Source: Baffinella frigidus (lineage: Eukaryota > Cryptophyceae > Cryptomonadales > Baffinellaceae). Taken from it: a stretch of 13,312 nucleotides of DNA. A model generated the notes under the pieces. The model ran no database searches and had not been told where the DNA came from. It was given only the letters and a program-made list of their open reading frames with translations. Numbering within the stretch: position 1 is the stretch's first letter; every line of letters begins with the position of its first letter. The stretch is taken from contig MU646443.1 in the NCBI GenBank assembly GCA_026770585.1, positions 101,526 through 114,837 on the forward strand. Reading direction: 5' to 3'. The position numbers and the translations under genes are program-made. This document shows, in pieces, positions 11,401 to 13,245 of this stretch.

Positions 11401-13245
11401 TGGCTGAACGCAGTGCAGCCAAAAACGCGGCGCCCCCACCACTATTCTGCTGTTGCAGCGCCGCGGGCTTAGGTAGGTTTAGGGTTTAGGGGGGTACTCG
11501 ACAGGGCCGACGACGTGGGAGGAGACAGCCATGCTGTTGAGGATCGTGGCATTGATGATGATCGGTTGCGCCCCCGCGTACATCCCCTGCCATCCGGAAC
11601 GCGCACTACCCTCAGAACTCATATGAAAAGAAAAAGACAAGCAATGCGCGCGCGCGCAGCGCTAGTGCAGAGCGAAACTAGTCCGGGGACATGTTTAATC
11701 TAAACGGATCCCTTTTTGTTCAGAGGAGTTGGACGAAGGTTAATTAGGGCCCTAAGTGGCATTGATGATGATCGGCTGCGCGCCCGCGTACATTCCCTAG
11801 TTCAGGGTGTAGGGCTTAGGGTTTAGGGCTTAGGGTGCAGGGTTTAGGGTGTAGGGTTTAGGGTTTAGGGTTTAGGGTTTAGGGTGTGGGGTGTGGGGTG
11901 TGGGGTGTGGGGTTTAGGGTTTAGGGTTTAGTGTTTAGTGTTTAGGATTTAGGGTACATCCCCTGCCACTCGGAGAGCACCCTAGCCTCAGCCACAGAGA
12001 GGGCTTCGCAGATCTCATCCGGACGAGTGTTTATGATAAATACGCACCGGCAACAAAGTTTACTACACAAATGCTTTAATAATTACTAGTATGATCCATT
12101 TGTGTAGTAAATTTCGACACCGGTGCGTATTTATCATAAATACTCGCCGCGATTTGATCGGCGCATTTAATTTTGTGGAACTAAGTAAGGATTTCTCGGT
12201 GCGACGACATCTCCTAGCTGTGTCCCACTTGATTTCGTCGCATCATCAAAAACGTTTCGCCGGCATTATTAGTTTTAAAGGAGGATCTCCAGTACGAATA
12301 AACTGTCCATCTACGGCTAGATGTTTTTAATGATGCGACGAAATCAAGTGGGACAGAGCTAGAGCTCATTGACCGACATTTTGACCTGATCTCCTTCGAA
12401 GCCCGCTGGGTGGAACGCCGCGAGAAACGGCCGCGAAATCGCACCGTTCTGGCACTGAGAACGCACCGTTCCGTGGACGTGCGCCGCCCAATCTCACATG
12501 GAAACACTTGCAATTTATTCACTGCATTTGTATCAAAATTACTGCACGTTTCCTTTGAATGTTACTAGTAAATATTGTTCTGTGCAGGACCGGACGTGAC
12601 CTTGCGCAATCAGGTACGGACTTGGACGAGACCACCATAAAAACATTTTAGTCGGGACGGGACCTGTGTGCAGAAGGGCCACATGTACGGACACGCCTCA
12701 AGGGACAGGTCCCAGTGCGCCGGGAACACACCGTTTCATGCTATCTTACGGGTGAAATTAAGGGTGAAATTCGCTATCTTGGCCTCGACACAGCTTCACC
12801 CCGCCCCTAAGATAGCATTTAAAAAAATTAAAAATCGTTTTCCAGCTGAAAACAGGTACGGACGGGGACGTGACATACGGACGTGATACGAAACCAGGTA
12901 CGGAAGGGACGGGACCTGTGTGCAGAAGGGCCACATGTACGGACACGCCTCAAGCGAGAGGTCCCAGTGCTCCGGGAACACACCGATCTATGCTATCTTA
13001 CGGGCGAAAATCGCTATCTTGGCATCTACACAGCTTTACCGCACCCCCGAGATAGCATTTTTAAAAACTTAGAAATCGGACGTGACACGAAACCAGGTTC
13101 GGGAGGGACGCGACCTGTGTGCAGAAGGGCCACATGTACGGACACGCCTCGAGCGAGAGGTCCCAGTGCTCCGGGAACACCGTCACTCGTGGGGCCTTCC
13201 CGGTCAGCACTTCGTACGCCCCGTAGAGGTTCAGATGCCCCGCGC
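291..13245 (-). CDS. MBTPS1: Site-1 protease (S1P/SKI-1), partial multi-exon gene
   Basis: This is the minus-strand gene that explains the non-repeat islands of the window. Thirteen exons joined in order give about 415 residues that follow the lumenal region of S1P just after the subtilisin-type catalytic domain. Recognisable blocks, in order, are [10 protein letters not shown], a [10 protein letters not shown] block, [67 protein letters not shown], a [12 protein letters not shown] block, [13 protein letters not shown], and FTDSSCVDN followed by [13 protein letters not shown]. All junction phases fit. S1P is a Golgi type-I membrane serine protease of family S8A that cleaves membrane-anchored transcription factors (SREBP and ATF6 in animals, bZIP factors in plants) and other secretory proteins. 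The Asp/His/Ser catalytic residues are expected beyond the right edge and the C-terminus beyond the left edge. Introns run 0.4 to 1.5 kb and are packed with telomere-like repeats and exon fragments. Family identity is recognised from memory of animal and plant S1P; the exact exon usage is inferred. Confidence 0.9.
378..593. repeat. TTTGGGG/TTTAGGG tract in intron L-M
   Basis: GGGGTTT heptads with GGAGTTT, GGGTTTA and GGGTTTG variants extend to the exon M acceptor region. A shorter tract of the same type lies at 958-1016 and around 640-680. Confidence 0.88.
598..621 (-). repeat. Acceptor-side copy of exon M
   Basis: In sense it reads ACCCAG, then AGCGATATGTCATGCTGG, giving SDMSCWWV before homology ends in telomere-like repeat. 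It keeps the acceptor and lies upstream of the full exon. Confidence 0.8.
729..914. mobile_element. Palindromic MITE-like element with 29-base arms
   Basis: Arms 729-757 and 886-914 are perfect 29-base inverted repeats beginning TACCACACGAGGC, so a TA target duplication with 27-base terminal repeats is possible. An internal perfect 12-base stem (GATCACGTTTCC, 791-802 and 819-830) with GC-rich extension makes a second hairpin. No transposase is encoded. Confidence 0.72.
912..950 (-). repeat. Copy of exon M ending at a palindromic element
   Basis: In sense it reads [13 protein letters not shown] and then runs directly into the palindromic element at 729-914. The acceptor AG is lost. The homology to exon M stops at the element's TA end. 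Confidence 0.78.
1020..1283. other. Non-repetitive intron L-M sequence
   Basis: About 250 bases follow the exon L donor without tandem repeats. I see no further S1P exon and no recognisable family on either strand. Short frames on both strands are not supported. Confidence 0.45.
1284..1418 (-). CDS. MBTPS1: S1P exon L ([14 protein letters not shown] block)
   Basis: This 135-base, 45-codon exon has a GCGTGCAG acceptor and a GTGCCT donor, phase 0 at both ends. It reads [20 protein letters not shown] then [20 protein letters not shown] and VDNKE. It matches S1P (xxPILGLYxI...GGRIVLYGDSNCLD). Reading through the donor would give 20 unrelated codons and a TGA at 1221-1223. Splicing to exon M instead restores the exact family spacing of seven residues between CxD and CxW. 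Confidence 0.88.
1432..1515. repeat. Short GAGGAATTCGCGTGTTTT tandem units
   Basis: At least three diverged units of about 25 to 30 bases (GAGGAATTCGCGTGTTTTC, GAGGGATTCGCGTGTTTTTG, GAGGAATTGGCGTG) lie between exon L and its upstream copy. A further unit follows that copy near 1636. Confidence 0.75.
1533..1612 (-). repeat. Acceptor-side copy of exon L with stop
   Basis: It keeps a GTAG acceptor and reads [14 protein letters not shown], then a TAA stop, then [12 protein letters not shown]. The AG-proximal half is nearly identical to exon L. It is upstream of the full exon, and flanking intron (ACGCGTGGAGAAA, GTGAGGAATTCGCGTG) is duplicated with it. Confidence 0.85.
1740..2006 (-). repeat. Further exon K tail copies in GA-rich sequence
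   Basis: About 1942-2006 repeats the exon K tail (GYLFMQSM) and the adjoining intron segment with CAACTGAAG. About 1745-1770 repeats YIQSMQ with GCACGC after it. Both are diverged, lie downstream of the full exon and are separated by (GA)n. Confidence 0.65.
1808..2510. repeat. Large (GA)n and (CT)n microsatellites in intron K-L
   Basis: The plus strand is GA-rich at 1808-1930 and 2010-2155 but CT-rich at 2306-2500, so the microsatellite also switches strand across an exon K copy. A (TG)n run lies at 1806-1828. CTATCTAT and CTCTGTCT variants occur near 2390-2490. Reading frames of serine, leucine, arginine and glutamate through it are artefacts. Confidence 0.92.
2220..2306 (-). repeat. Large donor-side copy of exon K
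   Basis: In sense it reads [20 protein letters not shown], then a changed segment and ESMQ at the end. The exon start (AFKGP) is replaced by a (GA)n tract in sense. It lies downstream of the full exon. Confidence 0.82.
2533..2642 (-). CDS. MBTPS1: S1P exon K (FSLGGHTAQ...[10 protein letters not shown] block)
   Basis: This 110-base exon follows a CACGCGCAG acceptor. It reads (G)[20 protein letters not shown] and then [16 protein letters not shown]. It matches the S1P segment GxFSIxG...SGxxIxKFPxGG, more diverged than other blocks. Continuity with exon L requires an end at CAG followed by GCGAGA, a GC donor. No GT is available at that point. The next intron is dominated by (CT)n/(GA)n. Confidence 0.82.
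2739..2757 (-). repeat. Acceptor-side copy of exon K
   Basis: In sense the copy is CGCAG, then GGGCGTTCAAAGGGCCC, reading GAFKGP. Only the acceptor and the first 19 or so bases of exon K are present, upstream of the full exon. Confidence 0.75.
2764..2905. repeat. Telomere-like tract with TATAGGG and TTTAGGG units
   Basis: GGGTTTA and GGGTATA heptads alternate in blocks, with five TATAGGG units near 2835-2873. It is flanked by two copies of a GCGCGTGGGTG...CCCGTTTAAAT-like segment (2645-2670 and 2901-2925), another sign of tandem duplication. Confidence 0.85.
2955..3240. other. Non-repetitive intron J-K sequence
   Basis: I see no tandem repeats, exon copies or convincing reading frames in this stretch. 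It includes AT-rich TATTTATATGTGG and TTAAAAGCACATCGG segments and may be older intron sequence. Confidence 0.45.
3240..3855. repeat. Degenerate minisatellite seeded by the exon J donor end
   Basis: Copies of the last 15 to 45 bases of exon J and its GTGCGCC donor recur at about 3508-3549 (reading [13 protein letters not shown]), 3345-3365 and 3768-3785. They are mixed with units resembling GAGGGAAAGTGCAGAGGGAT and AGCGCTCGAG. At 3365-3475 a CCCTAAA-like C-rich stretch interrupts. All lie downstream of the full exon. Confidence 0.72.
3856..3992 (-). CDS. MBTPS1: S1P exon J ([12 protein letters not shown]...[13 protein letters not shown] block)
   Basis: This 137-base exon has a CTAAACCAG acceptor and a GTGCGA donor. 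Joined to exon I it gives [20 protein letters not shown], then [20 protein letters not shown] and FGVALGS. It matches S1P WYNxxVMxKxxFxDxNTRxWWxPxTGGANIPALNxLL. The Gly-Gly-Gly stretch is encoded by a run of ten G, a slippage-prone site within the coding sequence. Confidence 0.94.
4008..4130. repeat. Degenerate telomere-like tract upstream of exon J
   Basis: GGGTTTA, GGGTTTC and GGGTTAG variants end right at the exon J acceptor region, and the acceptor CTAAACCAG is formed from the tract. Confidence 0.82.
4140..4440. other. Intron I-J mixed sequence with (CT)n
   Basis: A (CT)14-like run lies at about 4177-4204. The rest is non-repetitive, with CACCCTCAACCATCAACC-like C-rich sequence near 4300-4345. 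No exon or family is recognised. Confidence 0.5.
4443..4636. repeat. TTTTGGG and TTTAGGG tract in intron I-J
   Basis: The tract starts as GGTTTTTG and homogenised GGGTTTT heptads (4470-4550) and ends as pure GGGTTTA units (4590-4635). Its plus-strand translation gives the [12 protein letters not shown]-like frames, which are not genes. Confidence 0.88.
4641..4700 (-). repeat. Donor-side copy of exon I
   Basis: It repeats [19 protein letters not shown] plus TG and a GTGCAA donor. The first half is missing. It lies downstream of the full exon, with TTTAGGG heptads beyond it. Confidence 0.85.
4768..4881 (-). CDS. MBTPS1: S1P exon I ([13 protein letters not shown] block)
   Basis: This 114-base exon has a TTCGCTAG acceptor and a GTGGAT donor. 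The first base completes Gln. It then reads [20 protein letters not shown] and [17 protein letters not shown], ending with TG of a tryptophan codon. It matches S1P YGTLLMVDSEEEYFPEEIxKLRxDV followed by GLSLVIFSDWYN. The phase fits both neighbours exactly. Confidence 0.93.
4890..5165. repeat. T-rich low-complexity tracts near exon I acceptors
   Basis: T-rich runs (TTTTTTATTTTTTATTG type) lie directly upstream in sense of exon I (4893-4965) and of its proximal copy (5073-5160). In sense these are A-rich. The pair shows that intron sequence was duplicated along with the acceptor side of the exon, although the two runs have drifted. Confidence 0.7.
4997..5062 (-). repeat. Acceptor-side copy of exon I (proximal)
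   Basis: It keeps the CTAG acceptor and reads [20 protein letters not shown] then LR. It stops at the same region as the distal copy and lacks the second half and the donor. It lies upstream of the full exon. Confidence 0.85.
5176..5238 (-). repeat. Acceptor-side copy of exon I (distal)
   Basis: In sense it starts TACGGGACGCTGGTG and reads [13 protein letters not shown] with DQRR-like replacement, then EEVEKLL, before ending. The acceptor AG is lost (CCATG). It is preceded by a TTTAGGG tract. Confidence 0.78.
5337..5500. other. Non-repetitive intron H-I sequence
   Basis: This AT-richer stretch has no obvious tandem repeats, open frames or similarity to the S1P exons. It includes TTGACACTATGCACATGAC and CCTGAAATTGAATC-like sequence. 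I recognise nothing in it. Confidence 0.4.
5503..5536 (-). repeat. Donor-side copy of exon H with nonsense change
   Basis: In sense it reads [10 protein letters not shown] and then TA before a GTGCGG donor-like site. Joined to exon I (first base G) this would give TAG instead of CAG, so its use would end translation. It lies downstream of the full exon. Confidence 0.78.
5670..5725 (-). CDS. MBTPS1: S1P exon H ([18 protein letters not shown] block)
   Basis: This 56-base exon has a CTAAACCAG acceptor and a GTGAAA donor. It reads [18 protein letters not shown] plus CA, with the glutamine codon completed by exon I. It matches S1P GYFVEVLGAPFTCFDASQ. The exon ends one base before what would be a TGA in its own frame, so correct splicing is needed to stay open. 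Confidence 0.92.
5730..6128. repeat. Telomere-like TTTAGGG tracts in intron G-H
   Basis: GGGTTTA heptads with GGGTGCA, GGGTTGA and GGTTTAT variants occupy almost all of this 0.4 kb intron apart from the two exon G tail copies. The acceptor of exon H (CTAAACCAG) is itself made of the reverse complement of the heptad. Confidence 0.85.
5912..6068 (-). repeat. Two donor-side copies of exon G
   Basis: The copy at 6036-6068 reads [11 protein letters not shown] with a GTACTC donor. The copy at about 5912-5945 reads [12 protein letters not shown] and has lost the donor (GCAGTC). Both lie downstream of the full exon, between TTTAGGG-like tracts, and lack the first two thirds of the exon. Confidence 0.82.
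6132..6242 (-). CDS. MBTPS1: S1P exon G ([11 protein letters not shown]...[11 protein letters not shown] block)
   Basis: This 111-base, 37-codon exon has a CTGCTCGCAG acceptor and a GTAAAC donor, phase 0 at both ends. It reads [20 protein letters not shown] followed by [17 protein letters not shown]. This is the hallmark S1P block (YPPGYFPRDNL, LDWNGDHxHTNF) and the strongest single piece of evidence for the gene. Three acceptor-side copies lie upstream and two donor-side copies downstream. Confidence 0.95.
6316..6395 (-). repeat. Acceptor-side copy of exon G nearest the true exon
   Basis: In sense it reads [20 protein letters not shown] then GDHPHT and stops before the NFRGLYG part. The CGCAG acceptor is retained. 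It lacks a donor, so splicing into it would run on into repeat sequence. Confidence 0.85.
6481..6553 (-). repeat. Acceptor-side copy of exon G
   Basis: It preserves the GATCGCAG acceptor and reads [20 protein letters not shown] then GDRPH before homology ends. It lies upstream of the full exon and is separated from the next copy by telomere-like heptads. Confidence 0.85.
6661..6727 (-). repeat. Diverged acceptor-side copy of exon G
   Basis: In sense it reads [20 protein letters not shown]. The first base of the exon and the AG acceptor are damaged (CACAAT), and W-N is followed by unrelated sequence. It is the most diverged and most distal of three upstream exon G copies. Confidence 0.78.
6851..7084. 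repeat. C-rich telomere-like tract downstream of exon F
   Basis: Degenerate CCCTAAA, CTCCAAA and CCCTGAA heptads run on the plus strand. The block starts directly after a small LWDH-encoding fragment of exon F at 6833-6850 and is bounded on the right by the exon F donor. Confidence 0.82.
7086..7151 (-). CDS. MBTPS1: S1P exon F (ILWDHYHN block)
   Basis: This 66-base exon has a CGTGCAG acceptor and a GTGAGC donor, phase 0 at both ends. It reads [22 protein letters not shown]. It matches the conserved S1P motif KxxPTPPRxKRxLWDQxHN that precedes YPPGYFPRDNL. A complete twin lies upstream at 7404-7469, an acceptor fragment at about 7552-7566, and a fragment of the LWDH region at about 6833-6850. 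Confidence 0.9.
7160..7385. repeat. C-rich telomere-like tract between the exon F twins
   Basis: CCCCAAA, CCCTAAA and CTCCAAA heptads on the plus strand fill the gap between the two complete exon F copies. In the gene's sense direction this reads as TTTGGGG, the opposite orientation to most S1P introns here. Confidence 0.85.
7404..7469 (-). CDS. MBTPS1: S1P exon F, twin copy (alternative)
   Basis: This intact 66-base twin of the exon at 7086-7151 has a CGAGCAG acceptor and a weak GTCACT donor. It reads [22 protein letters not shown], with E changed to Q at the fifth residue. It is phase 0 at both ends and 22 codons long, so including both twins would keep the frame but duplicate the segment. 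The better GTGAGC donor belongs to the other copy. Confidence 0.6.
7700..8343 (-). repeat. Tandem array of donor-side exon E copies with intron
   Basis: Copies at 8141-8204, 7967-8028 and 7710-7773 repeat the [14 protein letters not shown] part of exon E and its GTAC donor at intervals of 174 to 257 bases. They are joined by a shared spacer containing CGACCGACAATCCGGT and a TGAATGGACCGTTCTGCCCT-like segment. The copies diverge with distance. The two leftmost show frame damage or replaced residues. The spacer is not telomere-like. Confidence 0.8.
8344..8426 (-). CDS. MBTPS1: S1P exon E (VTVESPP block)
   Basis: This 83-base exon has a CTTGACAG acceptor and an excellent GTACGT donor. Two bases complete a glycine codon, followed by [20 protein letters not shown] and EADLSLR. 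It matches the S1P stretch GHVMITVASPA, then a variable loop, then the xVxLxxKV strand. Phase 0 exit fits exon F. Three donor-side copies follow downstream. Confidence 0.85.
8512..8536 (-). repeat. Acceptor-side copy of exon E
   Basis: In sense it reads TTGCCAG, then GGAAGCTGCGGGTCACAGTC, giving KLRVTVES. It keeps the acceptor and the first 25 or so bases of exon E and then ends. It lies upstream of the full exon. Confidence 0.78.
8690..9222. repeat. C-rich block: AACCTCTCACC minisatellite and CCCTAAA-like repeats
   Basis: From 8690 to 8880 a unit of about 21 to 22 bases built from CACCCATAAACCTCTCACCT is repeated with decay. From 8880 onward it passes into CCCTAAA and CCCCTAA variants on both sides of exon D copy 2 (8974-9025). 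The C-rich strand is the plus strand here, unlike most of the window. The CTCTCACC unit resembles the reverse complement of the exon D donor region (GTGAGAG), which suggests that the array grew from that junction. Confidence 0.75.
8974..9025 (-). CDS. MBTPS1: S1P exon D, copy 2 (alternative twin)
   Basis: This is an intact 52-base twin of the exon at 9229-9280 with the same length, phase and GTGAGA donor. It reads [17 protein letters not shown], differing by one residue (T to A) and a few silent bases. The acceptor is GGACCAG with a poorer pyrimidine context. It could be a mutually exclusive alternative exon or an unused duplicate. Confidence 0.65.
9229..9280 (-). CDS. MBTPS1: S1P exon D, copy 1 (VFIKIKPE block)
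   Basis: This 52-base exon has a CTCACCCAG acceptor and a strong GTGAGA donor. It reads [17 protein letters not shown] plus one base of a glycine codon. It occupies the place of the S1P segment between WPWSGYLA and the VTVxSP block (xISISVTKxAASWEGIAxG in animals). An almost identical complete exon lies at 8974-9025. Because 52 is not a multiple of three, using both would break the frame. This one has the better acceptor and is placed in the model. Confidence 0.82.
9288..9450. repeat. Telomere-like TTTAGGG tract upstream of exon D
   Basis: Degenerate heptads change to at least six consecutive GGGTTTA units near 9395-9450. The G-rich strand is the plus strand here, opposite to the tract on the other side of exon D. 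Confidence 0.85.
9520..9930. repeat. Homogenised telomere-like variants TTTATGG and TTCAGGG
   Basis: About 9525-9600 is a near-pure array of GGTTTAT heptads. About 9650-9850 is a near-pure array of GGGTTCA heptads with GGTTCAT and GGTTTCG interruptions. About 9850-9925 is TTTCTGG. Each variant is locally homogenised, consistent with tandem slippage or unequal exchange. This is intron C-D of S1P. Confidence 0.85.
9607..9642 (-). repeat. Donor-side copy of exon C
   Basis: The last 36 bases of exon C (sense [12 protein letters not shown]) and the GTACGC donor are repeated exactly, downstream of the full exon and embedded in TTTATGG and TTCAGGG tracts. No acceptor or first half is present. Confidence 0.88.
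9941..10025 (-). CDS. MBTPS1: S1P exon C (WPWSGYLA block)
   Basis: This 85-base exon has a CTCTCAG acceptor and a GTACGC donor. Its first base completes the codon begun in exon B. It then reads [20 protein letters not shown] and WPWSGYLA. The LWPWSGYLA motif is one of the best conserved parts of the S1P lumenal domain, preceded in animals by a similar YLPQNGDNI stretch. Exit phase 0 fits exon D. Confidence 0.92.
10056..10180. repeat. CT/CA-rich microsatellite in intron B-C
   Basis: CTCTCTC, CACACAC and CCTCTCT runs are interleaved. The tract starts about 30 bases upstream of the exon C acceptor in sense orientation, where it reads as GA/GT-rich sequence. It encodes only low-complexity peptides. 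Confidence 0.85.
10194..10884 (-). repeat. Array of acceptor-side copies of exon C
   Basis: About six truncated copies of the first 33 to 37 bases of exon C, most with the preceding AG acceptor, lie upstream of the true exon: near 10253-10285, 10519-10550, 10682-10718 (with a 4-base insertion), 10851-10884, and two more diverged ones at 10194-10228 and 10315-10335 plus 10478-10495. Each reads like WLPGEQGEC(L/I)D or a diverged [12 protein letters not shown]. They are separated by TTTGGGG-type heptads. The copy starting at 10315 is split by a palindromic element. Confidence 0.8.
10336..10477. mobile_element. Palindromic element inserted in an exon C copy
   Basis: Inverted arms of 41 bases (10336-10376 and 10437-10477, starting CTTATCCGGGGAAACC) differ by one base. 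The core (about 10385-10435) is homologous to that of the element at 12024-12146. The flanks join to CTCCCTGCGCTCTGGGTAGC once one CT is removed. The neighbouring copy near 10204 reads CTCCCTGCGCTTTGGGTAGC, effectively an empty site. The target duplication is therefore 2 bases (CT), or 3 (GCT) if the end is placed one base inward. Confidence 0.78.
10905..11460. repeat. Dispersed CAGTGCTCGCCGCCCC/TGCTGT repeats with a hairpin
   Basis: Variants of CAGTGCTCGCCGCCCC followed by TACCAC and TCTGCTGT recur at about 10927, 11029 and 11329, alternating with GGGCTACACGCAGTGCT and CTAGTCACCCC motifs. A perfect 10-base stem (TTTTTGGCTG and CAGCCAAAAA) with a 9-base loop lies at 11397-11425. GCACGTGACCCAACAAC-type repeats lie near 11106-11160. 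No exon is recognised here apart from the exon B copy. Confidence 0.6.
11264..11328 (-). repeat. Donor-side copy of exon B
   Basis: It repeats the second half of exon B, reading [20 protein letters not shown], and keeps the GTACTC donor-like site. The first codons are replaced by a different repeat (GTGCTCGCCGCC family). It lies downstream of the full exon and probably arose by tandem duplication across the donor. Confidence 0.8.
11498..11586 (-). CDS. MBTPS1: S1P exon B ([10 protein letters not shown] block)
   Basis: This 89-base exon lies between a GGCAG acceptor and a GTACCC donor. It reads [20 protein letters not shown] and then VSSHVVGPV, with two bases (GA) left for the next codon. It matches the S1P block that follows CPYxWPxCxQP (YAGAMPIIxNxTILNGMGV in plants). 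Phase 0 entry fits exon A, and phase 2 exit completes a GAG codon with exon C. Confidence 0.88.
11756..11796 (-). repeat. Acceptor-side copy of exon B
   Basis: In sense it reads CTAG, then GGAATGTACGCGGGC, giving [14 protein letters not shown] before homology to exon B stops. It retains an AG acceptor but lacks the second half of the exon and any donor. It lies upstream of the full exon, as expected of a tandem duplication across the acceptor. Confidence 0.8.
11801..11955. repeat. Telomere-like TTTAGGG/GTGTGGG tract in intron A-B
   Basis: Degenerate GGGTTTA heptads with a run of GGGTGTG variants occupy this stretch. The sequence at about 11953-11962 is a tiny copy of the exon B acceptor junction (acceptor GGCAG followed by GGGATGTAC in sense), so the tract was copied together with a splice-site fragment. 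Confidence 0.75.
12024..12146. mobile_element. Palindromic element with core shared with 10336-10477
   Basis: Outer arms 12024-12050 and 12120-12146 are 27-base inverted repeats with one mismatch. Inner arms TTTACTACACAAATG and CATTTGTGTAGTAAA are perfect 15-base inverted repeats. The central 50 or so bases (about 12063-12113) are homologous to the core of the element at 10336-10477, although the outer arms are unrelated. Size is 123 bases with no coding capacity. Confidence 0.7.
12215..12361. mobile_element. Long palindromic element with 39-base arms
   Basis: Left arm 12215-12253 and right arm 12323-12361 are inverted repeats of about 39 bases with only two mismatches, starting TAGCTGTGTCCCACTTG on the left. 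TA dinucleotides sit at both outer ends, which could be a TA target duplication of the Tc1/mariner or Stowaway type. The 69-base centre encodes nothing obvious. It is probably a MITE or foldback element in the intron between exons A and B. Confidence 0.65.
12302..12661. other. Unassigned low-repeat intron sequence
   Basis: This stretch between the palindrome at 12215-12361 and the third exon A copy has little tandem repetition. On the plus strand, 12302-12568 is free of stops for 88 codons but has no good start. Its inferred peptide includes [18 protein letters not shown], which looks protein-like, but I recognise no family. It is antisense to S1P. I call no gene here. Confidence 0.4.
12664..12732 (-). 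repeat. Donor-side copy of exon A (copy 3)
   Basis: This is the third copy of the exon A donor end, reading [20 protein letters not shown] with a GTCCCG donor-like site. The E-to-A change and a few synonymous changes separate it from copy 2. The copy starts at the same point of the exon as copy 2, and it too is preceded by a palindromic element (12738-12818). Element and exon tail were therefore probably duplicated together. Confidence 0.83.
12738..12818. mobile_element. Short palindromic (MITE-like) element with perfect tips
   Basis: The 81-base segment has perfect 11-base terminal inverted repeats (ATGCTATCTTA and TAAGATAGCAT), extended to 15 bases with one mismatch. It is homologous to 12990-13058. 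Part of it (AAGGGTGAAATTC) recurs near 5583-5598 in another intron, so the family is dispersed within the gene. Confidence 0.58.
12916..12984 (-). repeat. Donor-side copy of exon A (copy 2)
   Basis: The last 69 or so bases of exon A are repeated almost exactly, again reading [20 protein letters not shown] and followed by a GTCCCG donor-like site. The first half of the exon is missing. Upstream lies a palindromic element (12990-13058), and the sequence ATAG just before the copy could act as a cryptic acceptor in phase 0. It is treated as a partial exon duplicate lying in the intron. Confidence 0.85.
12990..13058. mobile_element. Short palindromic (MITE-like) element between exon A copies
   Basis: The sequence starts ATGCTATCTTACGGG and ends with GAGATAGCAT, so the tips are inverted repeats. 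An internal CGCTATCTTGG repeats the tip motif. It is a 69-base relative of the element at 12738-12818 and lies in the same position relative to an exon A copy. No coding capacity is seen. It may be a non-autonomous DNA element or simply part of the locally duplicated unit. Confidence 0.55.
13115..13245 (-). CDS. MBTPS1: S1P exon A (end of protease domain, [10 protein letters not shown] block)
   Basis: This 131-base exon begins after an ACAACAG acceptor with two bases completing a glycine codon, and it ends at ACACAG before a weak GTCGCG donor. It reads (G)[13 protein letters not shown] and then [16 protein letters not shown]. That matches the QGxGxxDLLxxYxxL and CPYMWPYC segments at the end of the S1P catalytic region. 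Two donor-side copies lie downstream at 12916-12984 and 12664-12732, and any of the three donors could be used. The preceding exons, with the catalytic Ser, would be outside the window to the right. Confidence 0.88.

Noticed and set aside
11397-11425. Perfect hairpin as a transcription terminator
   Set aside because: Terminators of that kind are bacterial; this is an isolated palindrome in a eukaryotic intron.
291-13245. The whole locus is a dead pseudogene
   Set aside because: One copy of each exon is intact, with consistent phase, splice sites and conserved motifs; the damage is confined to the partial copies. Weak donors on exons A and L still leave some doubt.
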